Shown here: piece by piece, positions 22,001 to 28,667 of the stretch
How positions within the stretch are numbered: the stretch's first letter is position 1
Layout: each line of letters begins with the position of its first letter
NCBI GenBank assembly: GCA_009760885.1
Contig: CM019692.1
Location: 47,863,430-47,927,429 of the forward strand
From: Achatina immaculata
Lineage: Eukaryota; Mollusca; Gastropoda; Stylommatophora; Achatinidae
Direction: 5' to 3'
DNA: 64,000 bases
The notes under the pieces: generated by a model
Told to the model about the DNA's origin: nothing
Seen by the model: the letters and a program-made list of their open reading frames with translations, nothing else
Databases searched by the model: none
Program-made: the position numbers and the translations under genes

Positions 22001-22263
22001 AAAGTAGGCCAGAACCTATGGACACATTCATAATTAATGAATGCATGTATTTACAGAAATATGTCAATATTCTTGTGATATCCTGTGTATATATCTAAAT
22101 ATTTTGGTTTTGCTTATTTTTGATTAGGACAAACCAAAGAGAGCAAAGCTCAGAGACTAAGGAGTGGTGGCAACCAAGTGAGCTGCAGTTACTTAACTTG
22201 GATATTACATGCCTGAGTAAGCTTATTCAGGCTGTCCCGAGAAGTCATCCTGATAATAGATGA
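900..22263 (+). CDS. FANCG: FANCG/XRCC9-like Fanconi anemia core complex protein (14 exons, full gene span)
   Basis: Fourteen exons join, with GT/AG borders and matching phases, into one frame of 820 residues from ATG 912, or 824 from the in-frame ATG at 900. FANCG is a TPR adaptor of the nuclear Fanconi core complex, which ubiquitinates FANCD2-FANCI during crosslink repair. I recognised it by comparison with my knowledge of human FANCG (622 residues). The segment order is the same: N-terminal helices, 'ELTLVCN' (human-like ELTVTCN), 'DLLALLDHL', 'GKELI', a TPR at about residues 303-351 ending 'ETLNLLV', 'YKEAAQQYLKLL', and a C-terminal TPR (about 695-730) with 'ALNSCRIVLQLEP'. The extra length is mainly a polar, probably disordered stretch at about residues 460-600. 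I recall the human gene also having 14 exons. Exon 4 and the last exon are the least certain. Introns carry many repeats but no exon is interrupted. Confidence 0.85.
1433..1634. mobile_element. hAT-like MITE (short inverted-repeat element)
   Basis: The left end 'GGAGGGGTTCTCAACC' and the reverse complement of the right end 'GCAGGAGTTCTTAACC' are similar inverted repeats of the type seen at hAT (Charlie/MER5-like) termini. The interior has poly-C and poly-G runs at 1461-1475 and 1496-1505. There is no transposase. The ends are placed by eye. Confidence 0.5.
2570..2650 (-). repeat. Possible tRNA-derived SINE fragment
   Basis: On the minus strand 'GGTGGTTCAATCCCA' resembles a polymerase III B box, preceded by an A-box-like 'GAGTAGCAAAGCAGG'. 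It does not match a complete tRNA and is probably a decayed SINE head. Confidence 0.35.
2718..2802 (+). CDS. FANCG: FANCG exon 2
   Basis: The exon follows the acceptor 'cttccacag' and ends in phase 1 before GTGCTA. It encodes 'FSEDRAYIAQHLESCFKLI', which aligns with the human 'RRQQLAQDALEGLRGLL' helix. The ATG at its first codon is internal if exon 1 is used. Confidence 0.75.
3374..3604 (+). mobile_element. tRNA-derived SINE, family 1
   Basis: A box 'TGGCGAAGTGG' and B box 'GGTTCGAATCC' are followed by a body shared with copies at 46307 and 63135 (conserved pieces include 'ACCCCAGTCACCCAGCTGTA' and 'ACCATATCACCCTCTAG'). It lies in FANCG intron 2. It is not a functional tRNA because the acceptor stem is missing. 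Confidence 0.85.
3609..3848 (+). mobile_element. LINE 3' end with (GAA)n tail
   Basis: The translation contains 'GHVERI', 'RPRQRWKDNIEEDIKE' and 'RRLGIERNRGELYLE', the typical C-terminal end of a non-LTR reverse transcriptase polyprotein, but the frame is broken. It ends in a (GAA)n tail at 3831-3848. Related 3' ends are near 20050-20160 and 40300-40440. Confidence 0.7.
3850..4230 (+). mobile_element. Second LINE 3' fragment, decayed
   Basis: The stretch resembles the fragment at 26680-27250: 'ATGGACAGT', then an 'IPWTAK'-like segment near 3920, 'FLGHAVGRRGVE'-like coding near 4015, and a closing 'CACCTGATGATGATGATAA'-type tail. Multiple stops. It is part of FANCG intron 2. Confidence 0.5.
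4473..4625 (+). CDS. FANCG: FANCG exon 3
   Basis: The acceptor is 'ctctttcccag'; phase 1 in and phase 1 out, with donor GTGAAA. The exon encodes 51 codons including 'TELTLVCNCLLVDIARK', the most recognisable N-terminal block of the family (human ELTVTCNFIILRA). Confidence 0.8.
5583..5800 (+). mobile_element. Decayed SINE, family 1
   Basis: It shares the body order of family 1: 'TCCTAGTCACTCGGCTGTA', then 'GGCAGCTGGGCATGA', 'CTATCAAGTGTGCCAG' and 'CCCTAGATGCCTTTATG'. The B box is degraded (GGATCAGATCT). Confidence 0.6.
5865..5990 (+). CDS. FANCG: FANCG exon 4 (probable)
   Basis: Acceptor 'attgtttcag' and donor GTGAGT; phase 1 in and out, 42 codons. The helical stretch 'TAPETVMRKVLKAVKN' would correspond to the human 'LRELWDSVLRA' region. 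Similarity is weak. The evidence is mainly the phase fit between exons 3 and 5 and the strong splice sites. Confidence 0.55.
6740..6950 (+). repeat. Dispersed repeat DR1, partial copy
   Basis: It shares 'AGACACCACCACCATAGGG' and the surrounding order with the copy at 7735-8060. It lies directly beside a family 2 SINE. Confidence 0.45.
6950..7260 (-). mobile_element. tRNA-derived SINE, family 2, with shared flank
   Basis: Minus-strand B-box-like 'GTATTCGAATCCCAGG' and a tRNA-like 5' half near 7080-7130. The same arrangement, including 'GACACCCGGAAA' further right (7200-7212), is found at 48344-48680, so the repeat unit is longer than the tRNA-like part. Confidence 0.65.
7735..8060 (+). repeat. 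Dispersed repeat family DR1
   Basis: The sequence around 'GATGTGGTGAAGGTGTTGA' and 'AGCAGACTCCACCACCATGG' recurs at 6775-6960, 22340-22670, 26590-26650 and 42285-42550. All copies are divergent and non-coding, with no obvious termini. It may be an old SINE body or MITE. Confidence 0.55.
8105..8355 (+). mobile_element. tRNA-derived SINE related to family 1
   Basis: A-box-like 'TTGGCTTAGTGGTTAGGCA' and B box 'GGGTTCAAGTCC' are followed by 'GGTACTACCACACCAAAA' and a body ending 'ATGCCTTAATGGC'. The minus-strand copy at 23740-23935 has the same 'GGTACCAGATAAAAATCC' region in reverse. It is located in FANCG intron 4. Confidence 0.7.
8434..8576 (+). CDS. FANCG: FANCG exon 5
   Basis: Acceptor 'tttttctgcag' and donor GTGAGC. 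Phase 1 in, phase 0 out. It encodes 'LYRRQHAGLEKTRDLLALL', matching human '[25 protein letters not shown]' in spacing and hydrophobic pattern. Confidence 0.75.
8900..9250. repeat. Degenerate tandem repeat, about 40 bp
   Basis: Irregular units around 'CTCAACTTTTGTATTCCTCAG' plus 'ATATAAAGAGAGACA' repeat about eight times with much variation in length. It lies in FANCG intron 5, ending about 70 bp before exon 6. Confidence 0.6.
9319..9481 (+). CDS. FANCG: FANCG exon 6
   Basis: Acceptor 'ctcatgcag' and donor GTACAC. Phase 0 in, phase 1 out, 54 complete codons. It encodes 'DVVKMVMLACQMD', equivalent to the human 'GLKDVLLTAFAYR' helix. It leads into the GK-E-L-I motif split across the next junction. 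Confidence 0.7.
9482..10798. other. FANCG intron 6, no gene seen
   Basis: Near 9755-9815 a minus-strand stretch resembles the 3' coding end of the AAGAT-tailed LINE family ('EAKLVGIKSLDKVE'), so a small LINE scrap is likely here. Nothing else was recognised. Confidence 0.4.
10799..10929 (+). CDS. FANCG: FANCG exon 7 (TPR region begins)
   Basis: Acceptor 'tcttttccag' and donor GTACTG. Phase 1 in, phase 0 out. It encodes 'GKELIISERYIDAMKKLEEE' and 'LLCQFAECYLKQ', aligning with human 'GLQELITGNPDKALSSL' and 'VYTALGSCHRKMG'. This is the first clear TPR helix pair. Confidence 0.85.
11071..11437 (+). mobile_element. RTE-like LINE 3' end, (AAGAT)n-tail family, copy R1
   Basis: It encodes 'WNEFKNNTVIWQMSEQQLVS', 'RWTYIGHMMRRN'-like and 'REAKLVGIKSIDEFEKL'. 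It ends 'GGAAGGATGTAAGATGTAAG'. It is 5' truncated and diverged from the younger copies at 33361, 42562 and 53370. It lies in FANCG intron 7. Confidence 0.8.
11835..11981 (+). CDS. FANCG: FANCG exon 8 (TPR)
   Basis: Acceptor 'ttttcctcag' and donor GTAGGA, phase 0 on both sides, 49 codons. It encodes 'CPQLALQTYKDALQVF' then 'LYLANVYSIMGLQELQLETL', a good match to human 'NPQRALLYLVAALKEG' and 'LYQQLGDTTAELESLELLV'. With exon 7 this is the strongest identification of the gene. Confidence 0.88.
12976..13526 (-). pseudogene. 18S rRNA 5' fragment (retro-pseudogene)
   Basis: On the minus strand it starts 'TATCTGGTTGATCCTGCCAG' at 13526, then 'GTCATATGCTTGTCTCAA', 'GCCATGTATGTCTAAGTTCA' and so on to 'CCTTTAAC' at 12976, the first ~550 bases of eukaryotic 18S rRNA. 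Several universally conserved bases are changed (for example ATCTGG for ACCTGG at the start, and a missing A in the ACTTTAAA segment). It is not a functional rRNA gene. Confidence 0.93.
13527..13961 (-). other. Probable 5' external transcribed spacer of rDNA
   Basis: This sequence is contiguous with and upstream of the 18S fragment (minus strand) and ends exactly at the target-site duplication. It is more GC-rich than its surroundings. Its identity as ETS is inferred from position. If the cDNA reached the cap or start site, 13961 would mark the pre-rRNA transcription start. Confidence 0.6.
14330..14412. repeat. Poly-C tracts
   Basis: C runs occur at 14333-14342 and 14392-14406, separated by about 50 bp. 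Similar long C or G tracts are scattered through the window. Confidence 0.8.
14859..15007 (+). CDS. FANCG: FANCG exon 9
   Basis: Acceptor 'ctggcactgcag' and donor GTGACA. Phase 0 in, phase 2 out. It encodes 'ALTEKCQRNEPRL', then 'CAIHLLAKHCSNLHR', matching the human 'QTKHILASRCLQTGR' segment. Confidence 0.82.
15293..15362 (+). CDS. FANCG: FANCG exon 10 (small)
   Basis: Acceptor 'tacttgacag' and donor GTGAGT. Phase 2 in, phase 0 out, 23 codons after the shared arginine. It encodes 'YKEAAQQYLKLLRLLENEE', equivalent to human 'AGDAAEHYLDLLALLL'. Confidence 0.85.
15775..16364 (+). CDS. FANCG: FANCG exon 11 (large, with polar insert)
   Basis: Acceptor 'caaaatgtag' and donor GTACGT. Phase 0 in, phase 2 out, 196 codons. 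It begins with the conserved helix pair 'VVEAIESLALAQQNAECISL', continues with a Ser/Asp/Asn-rich stretch without recognisable fold, and resumes similarity at 'LLAVQGFAEDTLACLTK' (human '[20 protein letters not shown]'). The frame stays open into intron 11 to a stop at about 16590, so retention of the intron would add a repeat-encoded tail. Confidence 0.85.
16390..16570 (+). repeat. 42-bp tandem repeat just inside FANCG intron 11
   Basis: About four units contain 'ACTGGCTCTGCAG' and 'TATTGTACAGTTCCATCTTT'. The array starts about 25 bp after the exon 11 donor, and because 42 is a multiple of three it keeps the exon frame open until about 16590. Each unit contains a CTCTGCAG string that resembles a splice acceptor. 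Confidence 0.85.
17680..18980 (-). mobile_element. Modular (GAA)n-tailed retroelement, copy C (nested in B)
   Basis: It is 1301 bp, flanked by a perfect 13-bp duplication CCTCACCACTAGT (17667-17679 and 18981-18993). The sequence is nearly the same as copy D, including the 5' terminus (plus-strand 'ATCTCGCCAACAGCGG'). Internally it has ~84-bp repeats ('TTGGACTTTCTCACCGGAA', '...GGGTGAGAGG'), then 85-90-bp repeats ('CCGGTTTAGGCA', 'CCTCTAGAGC'), then the 5' modules. Confidence 0.9.
19576..19831 (-). other. Distinct 5' segment of copy B
   Basis: This sequence joins copy B at the module end ('TTGCCAGCAGG'). It contains the hairpin-forming 'ACCTGAAAGCGCCTGG' / 'TTTTCAGGT'. I do not recognise it. 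It may be a second template-switched RNA or the true 5' leader of the element. Confidence 0.5.
19860..20165 (+). mobile_element. LINE 3' scraps with GAA-rich end
   Basis: The stretch ends 'GGAAAGCTGAAGAAAAAGAAG', like the LINE 3' end at 3609-3848, and includes 'AGAGAGGAATGGAGGCGAAC'. A short minus-strand SINE family 1 tail ('TTCCATGCCATTAAGGCATC') is inserted at about 20010-20040. Confidence 0.6.
20422..20726 (+). CDS. FANCG: FANCG exon 12 (C-terminal TPR)
   Basis: Acceptor 'ctccatttcag' and donor GTAAGT. Phase 2 in, phase 1 out. It starts 'AFKLVMDSQTS', passes through a lysine-containing linker ('PPFKRCKF', possibly a nuclear localisation patch), and ends with a canonical TPR: 'AKASVERNQFPSALNSCRIV' then 'LQLEP'. 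Confidence 0.85.
21358..21517 (+). CDS. FANCG: FANCG exon 13
   Basis: Acceptor 'aaacacattgcag' and donor GTACTC. Phase 1 in, phase 2 out. Joined to exon 12 it completes the TPR turn 'QLEPHNVWAHYIRTTIVLEK', matching the human 'CPGNRDTYFHLLQTLKRL' spacing. Confidence 0.75.
22128..22263 (+). CDS. FANCG: FANCG exon 14 (stop codon)
   Basis: Acceptor 'atttttgattag', phase 2 in, open until TGA at 22261-22263. It encodes 'ETKEWWQPSELQLLNLD' and ends 'VPRSHPDNR'. The human protein likewise ends shortly after a tryptophan-containing segment ('SYLSWIRPSDRD'). No polyadenylation signal was located downstream. Confidence 0.65.
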
Positions 22264-22339
22264 TGGACTATTTGTGAAGGTTTTTTTTTTTTTTGTCCAT
22301 GAGAAATCATCTTGTTCCATGTTCTGTCTCATTGGAACG

Positions 22340-22670
22340 GCAATCAGATTTTCTTTTGCCGCCAGTGTGGTGAGGTCGTTGAAGCATTGCATCATGTTGA
22401 ATGTGGGGGGGGGGGGGGGGGGGTAGTGTTCAGTGGCTAATTTTTTAGACCCTGGCTGGAACTAAAATGCAGAGAAGGTGTAATGCTTCTTTAGCAGACT
22501 CCACCACCATACAGCAATTCTAGCCGTAGTAGCCAGGCTGAATCCGAGTCTGTTACTAGGTGAACCAACAGAGAGGTAGGGTGGAGTCTTAGTCGGGTAT
22601 GTTTCACCAAATCTGATTTGAACATGTCAGCTGTAGGTCGCTGATCACTACCTCAGACAGTTGACTTCAC
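22340..22670 (+). repeat. Dispersed repeat DR1 copy with poly-G tract
   Basis: It shares 'AGCAGACTCCACCACCAT' and the 'GAGAGGTAGGGTGGAGTCTT' region with the copies at 7735 and 42285. A G run at 22406-22422 interrupts it. It lies just 3' of the FANCG stop and could be inside its 3' UTR. Confidence 0.5.
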
Positions 22671-22978
22671 ATGCTTGAGAATTCATATAATTAAGCAGAT
22701 GTGCAGCTGGATAAGGCATGCACTCAGGAGGCCAAAATACCCATACAAACTCTTCAGACATTGATTTAAGAATGGATATAGGATTGTTAAAACATAGTGT
22801 AAGTACCCTCTGACAGAACTGAAGCAATATGAGAGGTGAGAGATAGAGAAAAAAAGCAGAAAGATAAGGCTAAAAATATACTGTTACAATTTTTTTCCCC
22901 AAGGAAATGGCCTTTGTGTCTCTACGTTCTTTTAGCGCTTGAACACCATTTTCTGCATTTCTACTACTGGTGTGGATC

Positions 22979-23263
22979 TCAGGCACCTGTGATAATCTGT
23001 AGTGACTGGTTTTGTACCTTGTCTAGATTATGCAGCGGAGTGTTTGATGTTGTGCACCAAGCTGTTGAGCCATATTCTAAATGTGGTAGAATACTTTGCT
23101 GATATACATTCTTGAGGATTCTCTCATTAGCTCCCCATGTGGTTCCACTCAGTTTTCTTAATATGGCTAGTTTTCTTCTGGCTTTTGCTTCTGCACTGTT
23201 GATGTGTTGCTTCCAGGTCAGTTTTGAGTCAAGAGTCACTCCTAAGTGAGTGTATTTGTACAA
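22979..23263 (-). mobile_element. Jockey/CR1-type LINE reverse transcriptase C-terminal fragment
   Basis: The frame encodes 'LGVTLDSKLTWKQHI', 'AILRKLSGTTWGA', 'LPHLEYGSTAW' and 'LDKVQNQSLQIITGA', which is the thumb/C-terminal part of Jockey- or CR1-like non-LTR reverse transcriptases. The palm with the YADD box is absent, so this is only a fragment. Confidence 0.85.
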
Positions 23264-23389
23264 AATTTCTCATCAATTATTTGTTCTGGCAGAGCATTCA
23301 GGAGTGAAAGATTTAAGATTATTTGCTATTGGATTTTAATGAATGTATTTTTTGTTTCTGTACCCCCAGTGTAACTATTTAAGGGCATA

Positions 23390-23650
23390 TTGAAGAAGAC
23401 TGGCTAGTAAAGAGGATTAAACAAAGAAAACTTAAATATTTTGGATACATTAAATGTCATGATAATTTAGAAAAGACAGTCTTGGAAGGGTTCATAATGG
23501 GAAGAAGATAGGATGGCAAAGATGGCTGCAAGACATTGTTGACGATCTGCAAATGGATACATCAGCAGCAGGGCATCTTGCTTACAACTGAAAGGCTTAT
23601 AGGATAGCTGTTAGGGAGGCAAAGTTTCACAAGGGACGTGCAAATGACTG
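23390..23650 (+). mobile_element. LINE 3' end fragment (RGRP family)
   Basis: It is related to 32860-33105: the 'RIKQRKLKYFG' coding start and the 'CAAGACATTGTTGACGATCT' region are shared, with a closing 'AGGGACGTGCAAATGA'. Frame broken. Confidence 0.7.
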
Positions 23651-23739
23651 ACTTATTTTTAACTACAGAATCCTTAAGGTTACTGATATATAATTTAAGT
23701 TTTCAGTTTACTTATGCATTAAAATTTCTAGGGCATATG

Positions 23740-23970
23740 GTAGAAGGTAAAGGTAAAATTCCCATTTCCATGCCATTAAGGCATATTAGGCATACAGTGT
23801 TAGACTCATATTTCCAAAACCATCGACACAGTGTGATGTGGTCAGTATCACGCCTGGCCACATTTAACTTCGCAGAATTCTCTAGTACCCATTTTTAGAG
23901 GCCTTTTTGGTGTGGTGGTACCAGATAAAAATCCTACTGCTGGGATTTGAACCCAGAACCATAGGGCATA
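23740..23970 (-). mobile_element. SINE related to family 1, minus strand
   Basis: Minus-strand B box 'GGGTTCAAATCCCAGC' near 23945, followed by a body containing the reverse of the family end 'TTCCATGCCATTAAGGCAT' at 23765-23783. Same structure as 8105-8355 in opposite orientation. Confidence 0.65.
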
Positions 23971-24234
23971 GGGTAATAAGCTTCTAAAATAAATTGTGCA
24001 GTTTACATCCAATTGAATATATTAAAGATCAGTGCAGTCACAGTTTCATATTTTTAAATAATTAAACAGTACACTGGTGTATTTAATACACTTTACTCCC
24101 AGTGATGATATACATATTGACAGCATTTTGTTTTTATGTGCCCCTTTAGATCATACCCATAGGGGTACATGTATCCCCATCATTTGAATAACACTGCTCT
24201 GTACCACGATTGTGACAGTTGTTAATTCAGTATG

Positions 24235-24415
24235 AGATTTTATATATTTGTATGATCCTAGAATGAATGAATTGTGATATGAGATTTCATATATTTGTGT
24301 GTTCCTAGAATGAACAAATTGCAATATGAGATTTCATAAATTTGTATGACCCTAAAGTAAATGAATTGTAATATGAGATTTCATATCTCATATATGATCC
24401 TAGGATGAACGAGTT
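24235..24415 (+). repeat. Tandem repeat, about 60 bp, three units
   Basis: Units contain 'ATATGAGATTTCATA' followed by 'TTTGTATGATCCTAGAATGA'. About three diverged copies. Confidence 0.7.
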
Positions 24416-24474
24416 GGGATTAAATGACTGGCAAGAAAGCCTGATTAAAGTAAAGCAGTCGTAGCCAAATTAGT

Positions 24475-24600
24475 GTGATGAAAAGAGTGAAAAGACAGTG
24501 TGATGAAAAGAGTGAAGAGACAGTTTGATGAAAAGAGTGAAGAGACAGTGTGATGAAAAGAATGAAGAGACAGTGTGATGAAAAGAGTGAAGAGACGTAA
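24475..24600 (+). repeat. 23-bp minisatellite
   Basis: About five units of 'GTGATGAAAAGAGTGAAGAG' plus 'ACA'. Because the unit is not a multiple of three, all frames give similar repetitive peptides, which are not genes. Confidence 0.9.
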
Positions 24601-25174
24601 GGGAAAAAAACAACCAACATATTTCTTGAGTAATTCTGGATTTAGAGTCATGCAGACTGGCAATAAGAAAACCGTTGTTATATTTCTGACTTCTTTTGCC
24701 TGTAAAAGCAAACATGAGGAAGTTGCACATTTATATCAAAATGTAATATTTATATTGTAAATCAGCAGCTTTTGAAAACTTATAGGTTGCACAGATCTAT
24801 TAAGGATATAAAAATGGAAATGATTGGATCACATAATACAAATGGAAAAACAAGACACACCAATACCGCCTTGACTTAGACACCTCAAGGAAAAAGAACG
24901 AGGGGCAGACAGTTAAGATCATGGAGTCACACACTACAGGAAGAACAAAAGGAAGCGAGAAAGATGCCATTTGAAGTATCCCACTTGCCGAAAATAGGAC
25001 TGGCTGGGAACCTTTGTTGAGGCTTTATGCTTCCTTGTAAGTACAGAGGACTGATGATGATAACGATGTACTGATAGCCAATGTTCCCTCTAAGGGTTTG
25101 CGGGCTGTATTCAAAATGTTCAGCTGATATTTGCACACACAATATTCGTTAATATAAAATTCACAATATTTTTT

Positions 25175-25212
25175 TATTTTGTGTGCGTGTGTGTGTGCGC
25201 GTGCATGCGTGC

Positions 25213-25264
<52 letters not shown>

Positions 25265-25270
25265 CCACAC
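25175..25270. repeat. (TG)n/(TA)n/(CA)n microsatellite
   Basis: A TG/CG-rich tract is followed by about 18 TA repeats (25216-25252) and then a CA tract. Confidence 0.95.
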
Positions 25271-26139
25271 ACTGTAAATTTCTGTACATTTAATAACAGG
25301 ATAAACCTGCTGTACTTTTCATTTACTGGTATTAAAAAAAAAACAGGGCAGCTCTAATGTTGGGGTCACAACTTCTGATGTTAGTTACCGAGAACAATTT
25401 CCATACCTGAGCAGCTCAATGGACATTCACCTTTTCACAGCACAGTGGAAATTCATCTGCCCATTTATTTTAATTACCCTCTGTTCTCTGTGTGCCCACT
25501 CGCCTTGTCACGATTCTGATGCAGTACTGCTGAAACTACATGATAAAAAAACCAGTTGAAACATCTGATCTGAAAGTCATATCACAACAAGAAAGAAACA
25601 GTAAAGGAAAAACATGTGCCGTCATTGTATTTTTCTTGACCACAATTATAGCATGGAGTAACATCTAGAAATTGGAAAATATAAATAGCAGTTTCATTTT
25701 TATTTTTGTGCAACTCCAGAAATTTTGTGTGCGGTATGAATTTTTTCTGTGCACAGCCACACAGCTTAGAGTGAGCAGTGCTGATAGCCATGTGCACTGA
25801 ATGCTGTAGTATGTCAAGCCTTGCAAGTATATTTTCCCGTTTCAGAGGCATTTTCTCTGTTGTTTTTGTTTATCTCCCTTTAACTGCAAACACAATGTTC
25901 TTAGCAGATGATGCTGTGAAGGTATTGGAAGACAAGTACCATATTAAAGTACATGTGACTGTATTTTATCTTTGTTCCTTGTTTCTTTGTTTTGTATGTT
26001 TTTGTATGATTAAGGCGTAAACAGAAACATTACAACTGTGCATGTTAAGTAATAAAGGTGTTCATACTTTTTGTTTTAAACTGTTTTAACATTTTGTTAT
26101 CACAGCTTTATTGCAGTGGCTTTCTGTATATTTATATAG

Positions 26140-26150
26140 TTACTTTATAT

Positions 26151-26202
<52 letters not shown>
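26140..26202. repeat. (TA)n microsatellite
   Basis: An almost continuous AT dinucleotide tract of about 60 bp. Confidence 0.95.
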
Positions 26203-26203
<1 letters not shown>

Positions 26204-26229
26204 TTATGCCCAAAAACTGTTCAGATTGA

Positions 26230-26560
26230 ATTAGGAGTGGTTTGTAATTCAAGAATTGTTGAATTCAATGACAACGCAGACAACAACCTGTCTTGTGGGT
26301 GATCAGAAAAAGATGGACATATGTCGGTCATGTGCTGAGAAGAAACAACCAGAGAATCCCAAAGCAAGCTGTCAAATGAAACACAACAGGCTGAAGAAAA
26401 AGAGGTCGACCACATGAAACTCTAAAGAGGACATTGTTAAGAGAGGCCAGCTTAGTGGGAATAACATCCCTTGATGAAGATGAAAGCACACAGAGAACAG
26501 GAAATCTACCATGCGACCCCTATGTGACATTTAACGGCATGGGAAGGATGTAAGATATAA
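26230..26560 (+). mobile_element. RTE-like LINE 3' end, (AAGAT)n-tail family, copy R2
   Basis: A diverged copy with 'AAAAAGATGGACATATGTCG' and 'GGAAGGATGTAAGATATAA' at its end. Frame broken by several stops. Confidence 0.75.
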
Positions 26561-26679
26561 TAACTAGCTTGATGACTTGGAGTGGACTTCTAAAAAATAA
26601 CTCAGCAGGCTCCACTACCACGAGGGTGGGGATTGGGGCATTGCCCCATTAGCCTGGCAGCCTTTTTTTTTCTAGGAGC

Positions 26680-27250
26680 ATTGGCATATACTTAGGTACA
26701 GTCATAACATCTGATGTCAGGTGCTTGAGGAAATCAGAACCAGGATAAAAATGACAAAGACAGCTTTTGGAAAAATGAAGAACATATTAACAAATCAAAA
26801 ACTGCCATTGACAATAAGAAAGAAAGTTCTAAGATGTTATATAGAACCTATTCTACTTTATGCAAGTGAAACATGAATTACGAATGAACAGTTAAAACAA
26901 AGAATACAGGTGACTGGAATGTGGTTCTTAAGAAGGATGCTCCGGATACCATGGACAGCCAGAAAGATGAATGAAGAAGTATTACAGCAGGTAAAGGAAC
27001 ATCTCAAACTAATGCCATACATAAGAAAAAAGACAAAGTTTCTCGGGCACATCAGCAGACGTGAAGGTCTTGAAAAATTGGTCATGACTGGAAAGATAAA
27101 TGGCAAAAGACAGAGGGGGTGGAGAAGACAGAAATGCTTGGATGGCCTGACTGCATGGTTTGGCAAGAAAACAGAAAATTGATTTGAGACGCGGAGGATC
27201 GAGTGAGATGGGGAGAAATTACCGCCTCCAACTACTGGCATGGCACTATC
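26680..27250 (+). mobile_element. RTE-like LINE 3' region, broken
   Basis: It encodes 'WFLRRMLRIPWTARKMNEEV', 'KTKFLGHISRR' and 'NGKRQRGWRRQKCLDGLTAW', with the upstream reverse transcriptase thumb in another frame ('KMKNILTNQKLPLTIRKKVL'). It is related to the minus-strand LINE at 30612-31830. Confidence 0.75.
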
Positions 27251-27317
27251 TGATCTGACCAGCAGAAAGGTGGGTCAGGGTCAGCACTTGATCGGTGCCC
27301 CAATAACTATGTCATCA

Positions 27318-27365
27318 GCAGCCTAATAGTCATCTTTACTGCCCTGACAGTCTAACAGTCATCTT
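27318..27365 (+). repeat. Left arm of the interrupted minisatellite
   Basis: Units such as 'TAGTCATCTTTACTGCCCTG' match the array that resumes at 28668. Copy D separates the two arms. Confidence 0.85.
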
Positions 27366-28667
27366 CTTCTTCTTCGTTCACTTCTACCACCAAAAACCGC
27401 ACTGTGAACCTACTGAATTCACACATGTGGTCCTCGTTAGGTCCCGTGGTCCCCTGTGTGGTCCAAAATAGACCACACGAGTTCCACGAAAGGACCACAA
27501 GGGGTTCAGAGTATCACAGTGCTTTAGCCTGTATTCTTGGTGGGTCTCGGAAGCGGGATTGCGTGACACCGTGGTTTTCATTGCACCAGTTTAGTCTAGG
27601 GTTGGACTTTCTCACCGGAAGACCTCGACGTGTTTGGAATATCAGTGCATCCCCGCTGGGTGAGAGGCGTTAGCCCACCCAGGCCAGAGTTGGACTTTCT
27701 CACCGGAAAACCTCGACGTGTTTTGAGATACCCGTGTATCACCGCCGGGTGAGAGGTGGTTGCCCATCCAGTCCAGGGTTGGACTTTCTCACCGGAAAAC
27801 CTCAGCGTGATTAGGATACGCAGACATCCCCGCCGGGTGAGAGGTGGTTGCCTATCTAGACTTCCCTGGTCCAGTGTCTCCGACTTCAGCATTTTGCGGT
27901 CGTGGCCGCTACCCTTCCTAGTTGTGACCAGGATGGAGCTTTTGTCCAGGAGGACGAATCCTCGCCACTAGTGACTTCTACCCCTGGGTTGAGCCGGTTT
28001 AGGCATTTCCCAGTATGGGCGTGTTTGGGACGGGACCTACCTCTAGGGCAGAGGTACTGTGACATTCATAGCCTTCAAGATTCACCCCTGGTATGAGCCG
28101 GTTTATGCAAAATTCACCAGTATGGGTGTTTATCAGGCGTTACCGACCTCTAGAGCGGAGGTGGCATGACATGTCTAGCCATGGAGTTCCACCCCTGGTG
28201 TGTGCCGGTTTAGGCATATTTCACCAGTGTAGGTGTATTTCAGACGTAGGCGGCCTCTAGAGCAGAGGTGCCGTGGTATAGCTCTCGTAGCGATACTACT
28301 GGACATACCAGGTTAAACTTCACTTTCCACCACCTTTTCCCATCGGCACCGCACAGCAACCTTTATTTCCGCATTTACTTCCTTAACCGGGAGGAGCTTC
28401 ACTCCACGCGCGGCATTTGAAGAGTCAAGCCAGCAGTGACTTAACTTCTGGGACAAGCCGGTTCATGCATTTCACCCGATATGACTGCACTAAGGACGTG
28501 GCCGACCTCCAGACCAGAGGTGCCATGATTTGACTGTTTGCTTCGCTTTATCCTTTCAACCACCTTTTCCGCAGTGATGCTGCGCGGCAACCTCATTTGC
28601 AAATTTCTTCATTGGCCGGGAAGAGCACCGCTCCACGCACGGCAGCTGAAGATCTCGCCAACAGCGG
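27366..28667 (-). mobile_element. Modular (GAA)n-tailed retroelement, copy D, inside a minisatellite
   Basis: It is 1302 bp, flanked by TAACAGTCATCTT (27353-27365 and 28668-28680), which is also a piece of the surrounding minisatellite unit. It is nearly identical in structure and ends to copy C. The (CTT)n start on the plus strand is the element's (GAA)n 3' tail. No open reading frame spans it. Confidence 0.9.
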
